From: Gordonia amarae NBRC 15530
Lineage (GTDB): Bacteria; Actinomycetota; Actinomycetes; Mycobacteriales; Mycobacteriaceae
Assembly (NCBI RefSeq): GCF_000241345.1
Contig: NZ_BAED01000020.1
Span: 62,001 to 126,000 of the forward strand
Direction of reading: 5' to 3'
Length of the DNA: 64,000 bases
In this document: positions 50,632 through 59,137 of the stretch, one piece after another
How the letters are laid out: every line of letters begins with the position of its first letter
Position numbering within the stretch: the stretch's first letter is position 1
The notes under the pieces: generated by a model
The model's database searches: none
Seen by the model: only the letters and a program-made list of their open reading frames with translations
What the model was told of the DNA's origin: nothing
Position numbers and translations under genes: made by a program

Positions 50632-51339
50632 ATGTCAAGCATTCCTGTGGTATTCGTTCCCGCCCTCGGCGCGGACGAACGGCTGTGGCAACCGGTGATC
50701 GACCGTCTCGGCGACGGTGTGCGGGCGCACGTGCTCCGTGGCAACGGAGCGTCGATCGCCGACATGGCCGACGACATCCTGGCCCGTGCCCCCCGCGAGT
50801 TCTATCTGGCCGGTATCTCGATGGGCGGCTACGTCAGTCTCGATATCGCGTTGCGCGGCACCGGCCGGGTGCGGGGACTCGCACTGGTCAACACCTCCGC
50901 GATCGCCGCACCCGAGGACAAGCGGCAGAACTCGCTGGGCCTGATCGACATGATCGGCTCCGGTGGGTTCGAGCAGGCCGCCGACCTGGTGTCCGGCGCC
51001 GTGGCACCGCACCGGCCGGACGTCGTCGAGACCGCCGGCTCCATGGTCCGCACCCTCGGCGCCGACGTGCTGCGGGATCAACAGCTGGCCGTTCTCGACC
51101 GTCGTGACCGCCGCGCCGAACTGGACACGATCGATGTGCCCACCGTGATACTCGTCGGCAGCGCCGACACGATCATCCCACCCGAACTCGGCGCCGAACT
51201 CGCCGCTGGGATCGCGGGCGCCGAACTCGTGTCCGTCGACGGTGCGGGCCACTTCTCGCCGCTCGAAGATCCCGCCGCGGTCGCCGCCGCGCTCACGGCG
51301 TGGCTCGACCGGGCCGAATCCCGTTCGGCTGCACGGTGA
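50632..51339 (+). CDS. alpha/beta hydrolase, enol-lactonase-like
   Basis: 235 residues. Oxyanion region FVPALGADERLW, nucleophile elbow AGISMGGYVSL (Ser near 64), VLVGSADTIIPPELG (Asp) and VDGAGHFSPLEDP (His). The form is that of small hydrolases such as 3-oxoadipate enol-lactonase. Two bases separate it from the SDR stop and GGAGG is close upstream; its stop overlaps a GTG of the maleylacetate reductase frame. In context it could open a lactone formed after ring cleavage, though the hydroxyquinol route itself does not need one. Confidence 0.88.
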   Translation: MSSIPVVFVPALGADERLWQPVIDRLGDGVRAHVLRGNGASIADMADDILARAPREFYLAGISMGGYVSLDIALRGTGRVRGLALVNTSAIAAPEDKRQNSLGLIDMIGSGGFEQAADLVSGAVAPHRPDVVETAGSMVRTLGADVLRDQQLAVLDRRDRRAELDTIDVPTVILVGSADTIIPPELGAELAAGIAGAELVSVDGAGHFSPLEDPAAVAAALTAWLDRAESRSAAR

Positions 51340-51344
51340 CCGGC

Positions 51345-52406
51345 ATGCGGTTCGATCACACCACGCTCGGCCAGCGGATCCTGTTCGGCTCCGGACAGGC
51401 CGCCGACAACGTTCGGCTCGCCGCCGAGGGCTTTGGGGCCGGGGCGTCGCGGATCCTGCTGATCGCCGACGCCTTCGCAGCCGAGATCGCCGACGCCGTC
51501 GTCGGCAAGGTCGCCGTGGTGGCCCGGATCTCCGACATCGTCCAGCACGTTCCGGCCGGCAACGCCCGGGCGGCGGTGAGTGTCGCGACCGAGTCCGGTG
51601 CGGACGCGGTTGTCAGCATCGGCGGCGGCTCGGCCGTCGGGCTGGCCAAGATCATCGCCCGCGACCTTCATCTGCCCGTGATCGCGGTCCCGACCACCTT
51701 CGCCGGTTCGGAGGCCACCGACGTGTGGGGCCAGACCGAGAACAACCGCAAGGTCACCGGTAGCGACCCACATGTACTGCCCAAGGTCGTCGTCTACGAC
51801 GCGACGCTGTCCCGGTCACTGCCAGGGCAGCTGGCCGTCGCATCCGGGCTCAACGCCGTCGCCCACGCGGTGGACGGTTTCTGGGCGCCGCGGGCCGACC
51901 CGATCAACAAGGCACTGGGCACCGAGGGTCTGCGGGCCCTGATACCGGGGCTGCGCGCCCTCGGCGCCGACCCCGACGACCTCGCGGCGCGGGAACAGAC
52001 GCTGTACGGCGCCTACCTCGCCGCCGTCGCCTTCGCCTCCGCGGGTTCGGGCCTGCACCACAAGATCTGTCATGTGCTCGGCGGCGCGTACGGGCTGTCC
52101 CATTCGGAGACGCACGCCATCGTCCTGGCCTATGTCACCGCCCTCAACGCACCCGCCGCCGCCGATGCCGCGCAACGGATCTCCCAGGCTCTGGGGAAAC
52201 CGGACCCCGCCACCGGCCTGTTCGAGCTGCGCCGCGACCTCGGTGTCGTCGGTTCCCTCGCCGAGCTCGGCATGCCCGAGTCCGGGATCGACGATGCCGT
52301 CGCCCCGATCCTCGCGGCCGCACCGGTGAGCAATCCGGTACCGGCCACGGAAGAGAACATCACCGCCCTGTTGCGGAAGGCATGGGCAGGAGAGGACCCG
52401 ACATGA
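51345..52406 (+). CDS. maleylacetate reductase
   Basis: 353 residues, group III iron-containing alcohol dehydrogenase family. Marks: [12 protein letters not shown] near the start, [17 protein letters not shown] (NAD loop), [53 protein letters not shown]. It reduces maleylacetate to 3-oxoadipate, the final dedicated step of hydroxyquinol and chlorocatechol pathways. ATG at 51345 gives the usual family length; GTG at 51336 overlaps the previous stop. Stop overlaps the dioxygenase ATG (ATGA), so ring cleavage and reduction are translationally coupled. Confidence 0.92.
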   Translation: MRFDHTTLGQRILFGSGQAADNVRLAAEGFGAGASRILLIADAFAAEIADAVVGKVAVVARISDIVQHVPAGNARAAVSVATESGADAVVSIGGGSAVGLAKIIARDLHLPVIAVPTTFAGSEATDVWGQTENNRKVTGSDPHVLPKVVVYDATLSRSLPGQLAVASGLNAVAHAVDGFWAPRADPINKALGTEGLRALIPGLRALGADPDDLAAREQTLYGAYLAAVAFASAGSGLHHKICHVLGGAYGLSHSETHAIVLAYVTALNAPAAADAAQRISQALGKPDPATGLFELRRDLGVVGSLAELGMPESGIDDAVAPILAAAPVSNPVPATEENITALLRKAWAGEDPT

Positions 52407-53347
52407 GTACCGGAACCTTCGTGAATCCCGGTTCGGCGCAGGTCGATACGGCCGCAAGCGGGCACCGTGACGTGACCCCCGCGCAGGAGCGGATCGAGCA
52501 GAGGCTCGTCGACAACGTCGTCGCGAGCTTCGGTGCCTGCGAGAATCCACGCCTGCGGGAGATCATGGTCTCGTTGACCAAGCATCTGCACGCGTTCATC
52601 CGCGACGTGCGGCTCACCGAGGAGGAGTGGGGCAAGGGAATCGAATTCCTCACCGCCGCAGGACACATCACCGACGATGTGCGGCAGGAGTTCGTCTTGC
52701 TCAGCGATGCCCTCGGGGCGTCGATGCAGACCATCAACGTCAACAACGTCGCGTACAAAGGCGCCACCGAGGCAACGGTTTTCGGGCCCTTCTTCGTCGA
52801 GGACGCCGCCGACGTCGAACTCGGCGGCGATATCGCGTTCGGGGCGCCCGGCGAACCCTGCTGGGTCGAGGGCTCCGTCACCGACACCGACGGAAAACCA
52901 TTGCCCGGCTCGGTCATCGAGGTGTGGGAGGCCGACGAGGACGGCCTGTACGACGTGCAGCGCGACGCCCAGAGCCGCACCGCGCGCGGTCGGCTGATCG
53001 CCGACAGCAACGGCGAATTCCGGTTCTGGGGTCTCACGCCCACCCCGTACCCCATTCCCGACGACGGCCCGGTGGGCAAGATGCTCGCCGCCGTCGGCCG
53101 TAGCCCGATGCGCGCGAGCCACCTGCACTTCATGGTCAGCCACCCCGGCGCCCGCACCCTGGTGACCCACATCTTCCCGACCGGAGATCCGATCGGCAAG
53201 AAGGACACCGTGTTCGGGGTCAAGGACTCTCTCATCAAGGAGTTCGGGCCGCAACCGGCGGGCACCCCGACCCCCGACGGCCGAGTCCTCGACGGCCCGT
53301 GGAGCCGCACCCGCTTCGACATCGTCCTGGCCCCGGCGAGCACCTGA
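52403..53347 (+). CDS. intradiol dioxygenase, hydroxyquinol 1,2-dioxygenase-like
   Basis: 314 residues, non-haem Fe(III) enzyme cleaving the ring between two hydroxyls. The N-terminal helical dimerisation domain (to about 95) includes [19 protein letters not shown]. Catalytic beta domain: [20 protein letters not shown] with the first Tyr ligand, [17 protein letters not shown] with the second Tyr, and [13 protein letters not shown] with the two His ligands. Pairing with maleylacetate reductase argues for hydroxyquinol (1,2,4-trihydroxybenzene) over catechol as substrate, giving maleylacetate. ATG at 52403 follows AGGAGAGGA. Last gene of the operon; a strong terminator follows after 57 bp. Confidence 0.92.
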   Translation: MSTGTFVNPGSAQVDTAASGHRDVTPAQERIEQRLVDNVVASFGACENPRLREIMVSLTKHLHAFIRDVRLTEEEWGKGIEFLTAAGHITDDVRQEFVLLSDALGASMQTINVNNVAYKGATEATVFGPFFVEDAADVELGGDIAFGAPGEPCWVEGSVTDTDGKPLPGSVIEVWEADEDGLYDVQRDAQSRTARGRLIADSNGEFRFWGLTPTPYPIPDDGPVGKMLAAVGRSPMRASHLHFMVSHPGARTLVTHIFPTGDPIGKKDTVFGVKDSLIKEFGPQPAGTPTPDGRVLDGPWSRTRFDIVLAPAST

Positions 53348-53404
53348 ACACGACAGCCTGAACTCAACCATACTGTGTCACAGGTGATCTGACAGAGACA
53401 GGTA

Positions 53405-53431
53405 GCGGCCCGGGCATAGTGCCCGGGCCGC
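53405..53431. terminator. bidirectional hairpin terminator
   Basis: A perfect 12-bp stem (GCGGCCCGGGCA and its complement) with a TAG loop, followed on the plus strand by TTACCGTTT. It ends the plus-strand catabolic operon and also lies 18 bp past the stop of the convergent NmrA-like gene. Confidence 0.85.
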
Positions 53432-53448
53432 TTACCGTTTCCGGACCG

Positions 53449-54261
53449 TCAGAAGTTCTCCTGCGCCCCCGATACCGTCCAGTGCCGGTGGATCAAGGCC
53501 CTGCGTTCGGTCTCGTCGCAGACGGCCAGCGCCAGGTCGGGGACGTCGATGCCGGCCGGGTGACCGTTCTCCATCGGCACGTAGTCGATGCCGAGGTGGT
53601 AACTCCCCGAACCCTTTCCGGGCCGGTACAGCCACGGCGGCGACAGGAAGCTCCAGTCGATGTCGGTGCGGTGCGCGAACAGGTCGAGCGCGATCCGGCA
53701 TCCCTCCAGCAGGGGAATCGCCTCCCATGAGTCGACCACGCCGACGATGACCGGGTCCGACTCGCGCGGGCCGAGTTCACCCCGCTCGCGGCGTTCCGCG
53801 GACTCGTGAAAGAGCCCGACGCCTGTGATCTCGCCCAGCCAGTGCAGGAACGGCGCGGGCGCGGTACCGAAGTACGTTCCCGGAAAGCCGGGGGAGTCGT
53901 AGACCTGTACGCCCGGTTCGGTATAGAGACTCGCGACGCCGCCGATGTACAGTAGGTACCCGGCGCCTGACTCCTTGAACGCACCGATGATCCGGCGTGT
54001 GCCCTCCGCTTGCCGGTAGAAGGTGTCGGGGGAAAGGTCGTGGCCCGCGGCGAATGCCGATACGACCACGTCGTGGCCCCGTAGCGCATCACGCAGCGAC
54101 GCGGGGTCGAAGATGTCGATGCCGACGTTGGTCAGGCCATCGATCTGTGGGGCCTTGTCGGCGTTTCGCGCGAGCCCGGTGACCTGGTGGCCGCGCCTGA
54201 CGAGTTCTTCGGTGATGGCTTTGCCACCCATCCCGGTGTGGCCTATGACTGCTACCCGCAC
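53449..54261 (-). CDS. NAD(P)-binding NmrA/atypical SDR protein
   Basis: 270 residues. N-terminal Rossmann motif VRVAVIGHTGMGGKAITEEL, followed by VRRGHQVTGLARNADK and DVVVSAFAAGHDL, as in NmrA-like and NAD(P)H-binding proteins. No YxxxK. LLYIGGVASLY and DIDWSFLSPPWLYRPGKG are the middle motifs of the group. GTG at 54261 has AAGGAGG 5 bases upstream, which settles the start. Function unknown; possibly a flavin or quinone reductase or a redox sensor. Convergent with the catabolic operon and outside it. Upstream 54262-54427 holds no feature that I can support. Confidence 0.85.
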   Translation of the reverse strand: MRVAVIGHTGMGGKAITEELVRRGHQVTGLARNADKAPQIDGLTNVGIDIFDPASLRDALRGHDVVVSAFAAGHDLSPDTFYRQAEGTRRIIGAFKESGAGYLLYIGGVASLYTEPGVQVYDSPGFPGTYFGTAPAPFLHWLGEITGVGLFHESAERRERGELGPRESDPVIVGVVDSWEAIPLLEGCRIALDLFAHRTDIDWSFLSPPWLYRPGKGSGSYHLGIDYVPMENGHPAGIDVPDLALAVCDETERRALIHRHWTVSGAQENF

Positions 54262-54427
54262 TGCGTCCTCCTTGAGGTTCACCCCCAGCCCGCCTCTTGC
54301 GGACTGAGACGTACACCACAATCCTTCGCCGTGACGAGGTCGGTGGAAACAGCCGAAATGTGGGTGCTCCCATGCGTTTGCGACATGAGGAGCGGTTGCT
54401 CGCCGGGCGCGGGTAACCTGGACCCCC

Positions 54428-54685
54428 GTGGCGTACGTGCGGACGGTGAAGACGGCTTCGGGGGCGACTGCTGTGCAGATCGTGTACGCCAACCGGCGCG
54501 GATCCCGGCAGATCGAGCATCTCGGGTCGGCGCACTCGGAGAAGGAACTCGACATCCTCAAGCGGGTCGCCGCGCAGCGGCTCAGCGAGGGGCAGGGGCA
54601 GCTCGACCTCGGACTGCCCGAGGAGGAACCGGCGATGACGCTATTCGGGCCGGATGAACCGTTCCCGCCGGCCGAGCCGTCGTAG
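54428..54685 (+). pseudogene. transposase N-terminal remnant (IS1634/IS1380-like)
   Basis: An 85-codon frame from GTG 54428. The residue run AYVRTVKTASGATAVQIVYA, RGSRQIEHLGSAHSEKELDI and RLSEGQGQLDLGL is what I know as the beginning of actinobacterial IS1634-type transposases, which continue for several hundred residues. Here the frame ends at 54685 after a Pro-rich tail and the last 45 bp overlap the 3' end of glfT1 on the other strand. No inverted repeats or rest of the transposase are visible, so it is a decayed fragment. It lies at the boundary between the catabolic side and the galactan genes. Confidence 0.65.
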
Positions 54686-55549
54686 CCGCACCCATTCGGC
54701 GAAACCCTTCGGGTCGTGCTGCTGGATCAGGAAGTACCAGCCGAACCGGGCGTACTCCTGCGGCAGCAGCTTGCGCATGCCGGGCTGGCTCATCAGGTAG
54801 CCGCGGTTGCGGTAGGTGAAGAACCGTTTCACCTCGTTGTCGGGGTACTGGGTGTGCATCCGCCCGCCCAGGATCGGCCGGAACTCGTCGGCGCCGTCCG
54901 GGTGCAGATACCCGGTGGTCAGGCAGGTGCCGAAGGCCAGGCCCGAACGCTGCAGCCGACGGTGGATCTCCACCTCGTCGCCCCGGAAGAACAGCCGCAG
55001 GTCGGGCACACCGACCACCTCCAGCGCGTGCGCTGAGAACAGCGCCCCGTTGAACAGCGACGCGATGCCGGGCAGCAGGTCGTCGTCGGTGGTCTCGTCA
55101 TCGGTGAACAGTTCCGACCGTTTGCGCCGCCACACCAGCCCGCGGCGCAGCGGGAAGGCGAGGGTGTCGGGGTCGTCGATGCGCGCCACCACCGGCGACA
55201 CCTCGTCGAGCCCGTGCTTGTGCGCGCACGCCAGCAGCGTCGAGAGCACCGACGGGCCGTCGGGGCGGCCGTCGTCGTCGGCGCACCACACCCAGTCCGC
55301 GCCCAGCGCGAGCGCCTGCAACATGCCCAGGGCGAAACCGCCCGCGCCACCGAGGTTGCGTTTGGAACCGATGTAGGTGGTCGGAATAGGCTGTCCGGCA
55401 ACAAGATCCGCGGCCACGGACTCGTCGGCGTTGTCGACCACCACCAGGTGATCGACCGGACGATCCTGGGCGGCAACAGCTTTCAGTGACTCGGCCAGCA
55501 GCTCAGCCCGCTTGTGGGTGACGACGACCGCGACGATACGTTCGCTCAC
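54641..55549 (-). CDS. glfT1: galactofuranosyltransferase GlfT1
   Basis: 302 residues, GT2 family, matching the 304 of Rv3782. Adds the first galactofuranose residues to the decaprenyl-PP-GlcNAc-Rha linker on the cytoplasmic face. Marks: VAVVVTHKRAELLAESLKAV, VVVDNADES, NLGGAGGFALGM, the metal and UDP site VWCADDDGRPDGP, and FFRGDEVEIHRRL with the acceptor-side acid. GTG at 55549 overlaps the wzt stop by 4 bp, so expression follows the exporter genes. The C-terminal RLGRRERFIRPE is intact even though a transposase remnant overlaps its 3' end. Confidence 0.95.
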   Translation of the reverse strand: MSERIVAVVVTHKRAELLAESLKAVAAQDRPVDHLVVVDNADESVAADLVAGQPIPTTYIGSKRNLGGAGGFALGMLQALALGADWVWCADDDGRPDGPSVLSTLLACAHKHGLDEVSPVVARIDDPDTLAFPLRRGLVWRRKRSELFTDDETTDDDLLPGIASLFNGALFSAHALEVVGVPDLRLFFRGDEVEIHRRLQRSGLAFGTCLTTGYLHPDGADEFRPILGGRMHTQYPDNEVKRFFTYRNRGYLMSQPGMRKLLPQEYARFGWYFLIQQHDPKGFAEWVRLRRLGRRERFIRPE

Positions 55550-56391
55550 TCGCTGTCCTCACCCTCGGCATTAACAGCATCGTCGGCGTTGCTGTCCTTC
55601 TCCATGTCGGCCAGCACCCGGCGCACACTCGCCGCGGCCTCCGGGCCCTCGTACGCCTCCACGACCTCCTCGATCCCGCCCTCCTGCCGGATCCGGCCGT
55701 GATCGATCCACAGCGCCCGGTCACACAGCTGCGCCAGGAACTCGTTGGAGTGGCTCGCGAACACCAGGATGCCCGAGCGTTCCACCAGCTCCTGCAGCCG
55801 CTTGCGGGACTTTTTCATGAACGCGGCGTCGACATTGCCGATGCCCTCGTCGAGGATCAGGATCTCCGGGTCGGTGCTGGTGACCACGCCGAGCGCCACC
55901 CGCACCCGCATACCCGCGGAGTAGGTGCGCAGCGGCATCTCCAGGTAGTCGCCGAGCTCGGTGAACTCCGCGATGTCGTCGACCTTGCGCAGCATCTCCT
56001 TGCGGCTCATGCCCAGGAACATGCCGCGCACCAGGATGTTCTCGTAGCCGGAGATCTCCGGATCCATGCCGACGCCCAGGTCGAATACCGGCGCCACCCG
56101 GCCCTGTACCCGGCACGACCCGCTCGTCGGCTCGTAGATGCCGGCCAGCAACCGCAGCAGTGTCGACTTGCCGGCGCCGTTGTGGCCCACCAGGCCGACC
56201 CGGTCGCCGTGCTTGAGATGAAGGTTGATGTCCTTGAGGGCCTCGACGACCATCACCTTCGACCCCGTCGACCCGATCACGCCGCCCGCGGCACCGATCA
56301 CCGACTTCTTGATCGACCGCGTCTTCGCGTCGAAGATCGGGAAATCGACACCCGCGTTCCAGGTGTCCACCCGCACATCCGAGGTTCCCAT
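55546..56391 (-). CDS. wzt: galactan ABC exporter ATPase (Wzt-like, Rv3781)
   Basis: 281 residues. Walker A GHNGAGKST (near 70), Q-loop region VFDLGVGMDPEISGYENI, signature YSAGMRVRVA (variant of LSGGQ, typical of polysaccharide-exporter ATPases), Walker B EILILDEGIGNVD and the switch His in FASHSNEF. The N-terminal DFPIFDAKTRSIKKS is characteristic of the actinobacterial Wzt group; there is no long C-terminal sugar-binding domain. It pairs with the permease 8 bp upstream to move the lipid-linked galactan across the membrane and is translationally coupled to glfT1. Confidence 0.94.
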   Translation of the reverse strand: MGTSDVRVDTWNAGVDFPIFDAKTRSIKKSVIGAAGGVIGSTGSKVMVVEALKDINLHLKHGDRVGLVGHNGAGKSTLLRLLAGIYEPTSGSCRVQGRVAPVFDLGVGMDPEISGYENILVRGMFLGMSRKEMLRKVDDIAEFTELGDYLEMPLRTYSAGMRVRVALGVVTSTDPEILILDEGIGNVDAAFMKKSRKRLQELVERSGILVFASHSNEFLAQLCDRALWIDHGRIRQEGGIEEVVEAYEGPEAAASVRRVLADMEKDSNADDAVNAEGEDSE

Positions 56392-56399
56392 CAGTTCTC

Positions 56400-57260
56400 C
56401 TACACCCAGTAGGGCACGCGGGCCCGGTAGTTACGCATCACGAACAGGGCCAGCAGCCAGCCGAAAGCGGTGCAGCCCAGGACCACCAGCCAGTGATAGA
56501 GCTCGACGTGATGGCCCAGCAGCGGCCCACGAGCCACCTCAAGGTAGTGGAACATCGGGTTGATCTCGACGATCTTGAGCCTGCTCGACGACTCGTGCGT
56601 CGTGCTGCTCAGGCTGTCGGCGGACCAGATGATCGGCGTCATGAAGAACACCAGCTGCACCGACGTCGTCAGCAACTGGCCGATGTCGCGGAAACGGGTC
56701 GACAGGATGCCGAACACGATCGCCACCCACACCGAATTGAGGATGTACAGCGCGAACGCCGGAAAAACGAGCAGTACACCCCACCCCGGATCCTGCGGGA
56801 ACACGATCAGCACGATCACGAAGATCACCAGGTTGTGGGCGAAGATGATCAGCTGCCGCCACACCACCCGGTACACGTGCACGCTCACCGGCGCCGGGAT
56901 CTGCTTGATCAGGCCCTCGTTCTTGCTGAACACCTCGGCGCCGTCGAGGATCGACATCTGGATGAAGTTCCAGAAGATGAAGCCGAGCGTCACATACGGC
57001 AGGAACGTCTTGATGTCCTGGTCGAACAGTTCGCCGTACAGCAGACCCATCGCCAGCGCGGTCACACCGGTGGCGATGGTGATCCACAGCGGGCCCAGCA
57101 CCGACCGCCGGTACCGCTGCCGGATGTCCTGCCAGCCCAGATGCAGCCACAGCTCCTGATTGCGCAACCCCGCCACCAGGTCGGCGAGACCACGCCGCAG
57201 CGTACGCGAATCCGACACCTCGGGGGCGGGGGGAACGTCGTCACCGACAACTATCGACAC
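56400..57260 (-). CDS. wzm: galactan ABC exporter permease (Wzm-like, Rv3783)
   Basis: 286 residues, ABC-2 permease with six membrane segments. Before the first is the amphipathic LWLHLGWQDIRQRYRRS, the gate helix typical of Wzm proteins; then LGPLWITIATGVTALAMGLL, FIFWNFIQMSILDGAEVF, IFAHNLVIFVIVLIVFP and later segments, ending YRARVPYWV. GTG at 57260 is first in the wzm-wzt-glfT1 operon. Upstream is only a 54-bp gap to the bpa gene on the same strand, so bpa and wzm may be read together. Confidence 0.93.
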   Translation of the reverse strand: MSIVVGDDVPPAPEVSDSRTLRRGLADLVAGLRNQELWLHLGWQDIRQRYRRSVLGPLWITIATGVTALAMGLLYGELFDQDIKTFLPYVTLGFIFWNFIQMSILDGAEVFSKNEGLIKQIPAPVSVHVYRVVWRQLIIFAHNLVIFVIVLIVFPQDPGWGVLLVFPAFALYILNSVWVAIVFGILSTRFRDIGQLLTTSVQLVFFMTPIIWSADSLSSTTHESSSRLKIVEINPMFHYLEVARGPLLGHHVELYHWLVVLGCTAFGWLLALFVMRNYRARVPYWV

Positions 57261-57314
57261 GGAGACTCAGCATACAAGCGGAACACCCTTGACCGGTGTG
57301 GCCCGCTCAGGCGG

Positions 57315-57845
57315 CTATAGATACTGTCCGGTGCTGTCGTGACCGTGACCCGGCCCGCCCGGACCACCCAGTCCCGGCGGCAACGCACCCTGCCGCATCT
57401 GCTCCAACTGCGCCCGCGCCGCCATCTGCTGCGCGAACAACGCCGTCTGGATCCCGTGGAACAGCCCTTCGAGCCAGCCGACGAGCTGCGCCTGCGCGAT
57501 CCGCAGCTCCGCATCCGACGGCGTCGCGTCGTCGGAGAACGGCAACGCCAGCCGCTCCAGCTCCTCCCGCAACTCCGGTGCCAGCCCGCTCTCCAGCTCC
57601 CGGATCGACGTCTGATGGATGTCACGCAGCCGGTTGCGGCTCGCATCGTCGAGAGGTGCCGCCCGCACCTCCTCCAGCAACTGCTTGATCATCGTGCCGA
57701 TCCGCATCACCTTCGCCGGCTGTTCCACCATCGCGGCCACACTCTGCGACTCGCCGTCTGCATCGGAGTCGACGACCACGATCTGTTCGTCGTCACCGGC
57801 CCCGGCCGCCGACGACGCGTCACTGCTGAACGGATTAGGAATCAT
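57315..57845 (-). CDS. bpa: bacterial proteasome activator Bpa/PafE
   Basis: 176 residues. ATP-independent ring-shaped activator that docks on the 20S proteasome and admits unfolded proteins such as HspR in mycobacteria. The core VEQPAKVMRIGTMIKQLLEE, PELREELERLALPF and AQLVGWLEGLFHGIQTALFA is almost the Rv3780 sequence, and the C-terminal GQYL is the docking motif. The N-terminal 35 residues are acidic and variable. ATG at 57845 was preferred because upstream residues have no family counterpart. Presence of Bpa implies a proteasome in this organism. Confidence 0.96.
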   Translation of the reverse strand: MIPNPFSSDASSAAGAGDDEQIVVVDSDADGESQSVAAMVEQPAKVMRIGTMIKQLLEEVRAAPLDDASRNRLRDIHQTSIRELESGLAPELREELERLALPFSDDATPSDAELRIAQAQLVGWLEGLFHGIQTALFAQQMAARAQLEQMRQGALPPGLGGPGGPGHGHDSTGQYL

Positions 57846-57918
57846 GGGTTCGAGCTTAGGGGGTGCTTGGGGTGGCTTTGCGTGGGTTTGGTGTGGGGTG
57901 CGCGTTAGGGTGGTGGCC

Positions 57919-59115
57919 ATGTCGTTCGATGTCGCGTATGTGCGTGGGCTGTTCCCCTCACTGGGCGACGGCTGGATCCACTTCGATCCACAGGCCGGGA
58001 TGCTGATTCCCAACTCGGTGTCCACGGCTGTGTCGACGGGATTCCGCCAGTTCGCGGCCCCTCCGAACCCGCTCTACCCGTCGGGCCGGGCTTCGGCCGA
58101 CGTGACCGACCGGGCCCGCCGGGCCATCGCCGACCTCGTGGGCGGCGACCCGGCCGGTGTCGTCCTCGGCAACTCGCGGTTCTCACTGATGTCGGCGCTC
58201 ACCGAGTCGCTGCTCGCCTCCCACAAGTCCGTCGGTGATGTGGTGGTCTCCCGCACCGACGACGAGGAGAACATCGTCCCGTGGCTGCGGCTGGCCAAAC
58301 GCAGCGGCTGGAGCCCCCGGTGGGCGGAGATCGACGTCGAGACCGGTGAGCTGCCGGCGTGGCAGTTCGAGAAGCTCCTGACCGGCCCGGTGTCGGTGGT
58401 GACGGTGTCGATGGCGTCGTCGGTGACCGGTGTGATCACCGACCTCGAACCCATCGTCGACGGCGCCGTGCACGCGCGTGCGCTGCTCGTCGTCGACGCC
58501 ACGAGTGCGGCACCTTTCGACACCCTCGACATCAACGAGATCGGTGCCGACGTGATGGTCGTGTCGGCGCAGCGCTGGGGCGGGCCGCCGGTGGCGGCGA
58601 TGGTGTTCGCCGACCCCGACCGTCTGAACGCCCTCGAATCCGTCAGCCTCGACCCGTCGGCCACCGGCCCCGCCCGCCTCGAACCCGAACGGGTCTCCGG
58701 CGCGCTGCTCGCCGGCACCGTCGCGTCGGTGGAATACCTGGCGAACCTCGACGAGGAGGCCAAAGGCAAACGCCGACAGCGCCTCACCACCGCCATCAAA
58801 GGGCAGTCCGAATACCTCGACCGGCTGCTCACTTACCTGCGTTCGACGCTGGAGAATCTCAACCAGGTGCACGTGATCGGCGAATCCGCCAACCGCGTCC
58901 CGCTGCTCAGCTTCACCGTCGCCAATGTCGGCGCCGACAAGGTGGTCCGCCGCCTCGCCGACAACGGCGTCCGCGCCCTCACCGGGATCCCCAGCCGCGC
59001 CTTCGACGTGATGGGTGTCAACGACTTCGGCGGTGCCGTCACCATCGGCCTCGGCCCCTACTCCACTCCCGTCGAGGTCGACCACCTCGTCCGCACCCTC
59101 GCCTCCCTCGGCTGA
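57919..59115 (+). CDS. class V aminotransferase-fold protein lacking the PLP lysine
   Basis: 398 residues, equal to Rv3778c. Cysteine desulfurase/aminotransferase class V fold: GWIHFDPQAGMLIPNSV, the anchor region VVLGNSRFSLMSAL, LLVVDATSAAPFD (cofactor Asp) and VVSAQRWGGPPVAAM. In active members the last motif has His-Lys before the Gly-Pro; here it is Gln-Arg, so the Schiff-base lysine is missing. As I recall, Rv3778c shows His-Ala-Trp there, so the loss appears to be a family trait. Function unknown. ATG at 57919; GTG at 57910 is possible. Divergent from bpa across 73 bp. Confidence 0.88.
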   Translation: MSFDVAYVRGLFPSLGDGWIHFDPQAGMLIPNSVSTAVSTGFRQFAAPPNPLYPSGRASADVTDRARRAIADLVGGDPAGVVLGNSRFSLMSALTESLLASHKSVGDVVVSRTDDEENIVPWLRLAKRSGWSPRWAEIDVETGELPAWQFEKLLTGPVSVVTVSMASSVTGVITDLEPIVDGAVHARALLVVDATSAAPFDTLDINEIGADVMVVSAQRWGGPPVAAMVFADPDRLNALESVSLDPSATGPARLEPERVSGALLAGTVASVEYLANLDEEAKGKRRQRLTTAIKGQSEYLDRLLTYLRSTLENLNQVHVIGESANRVPLLSFTVANVGADKVVRRLADNGVRALTGIPSRAFDVMGVNDFGGAVTIGLGPYSTPVEVDHLVRTLASLG

Positions 59116-59137
59116 CCACCACACCACCCCGAAACAC

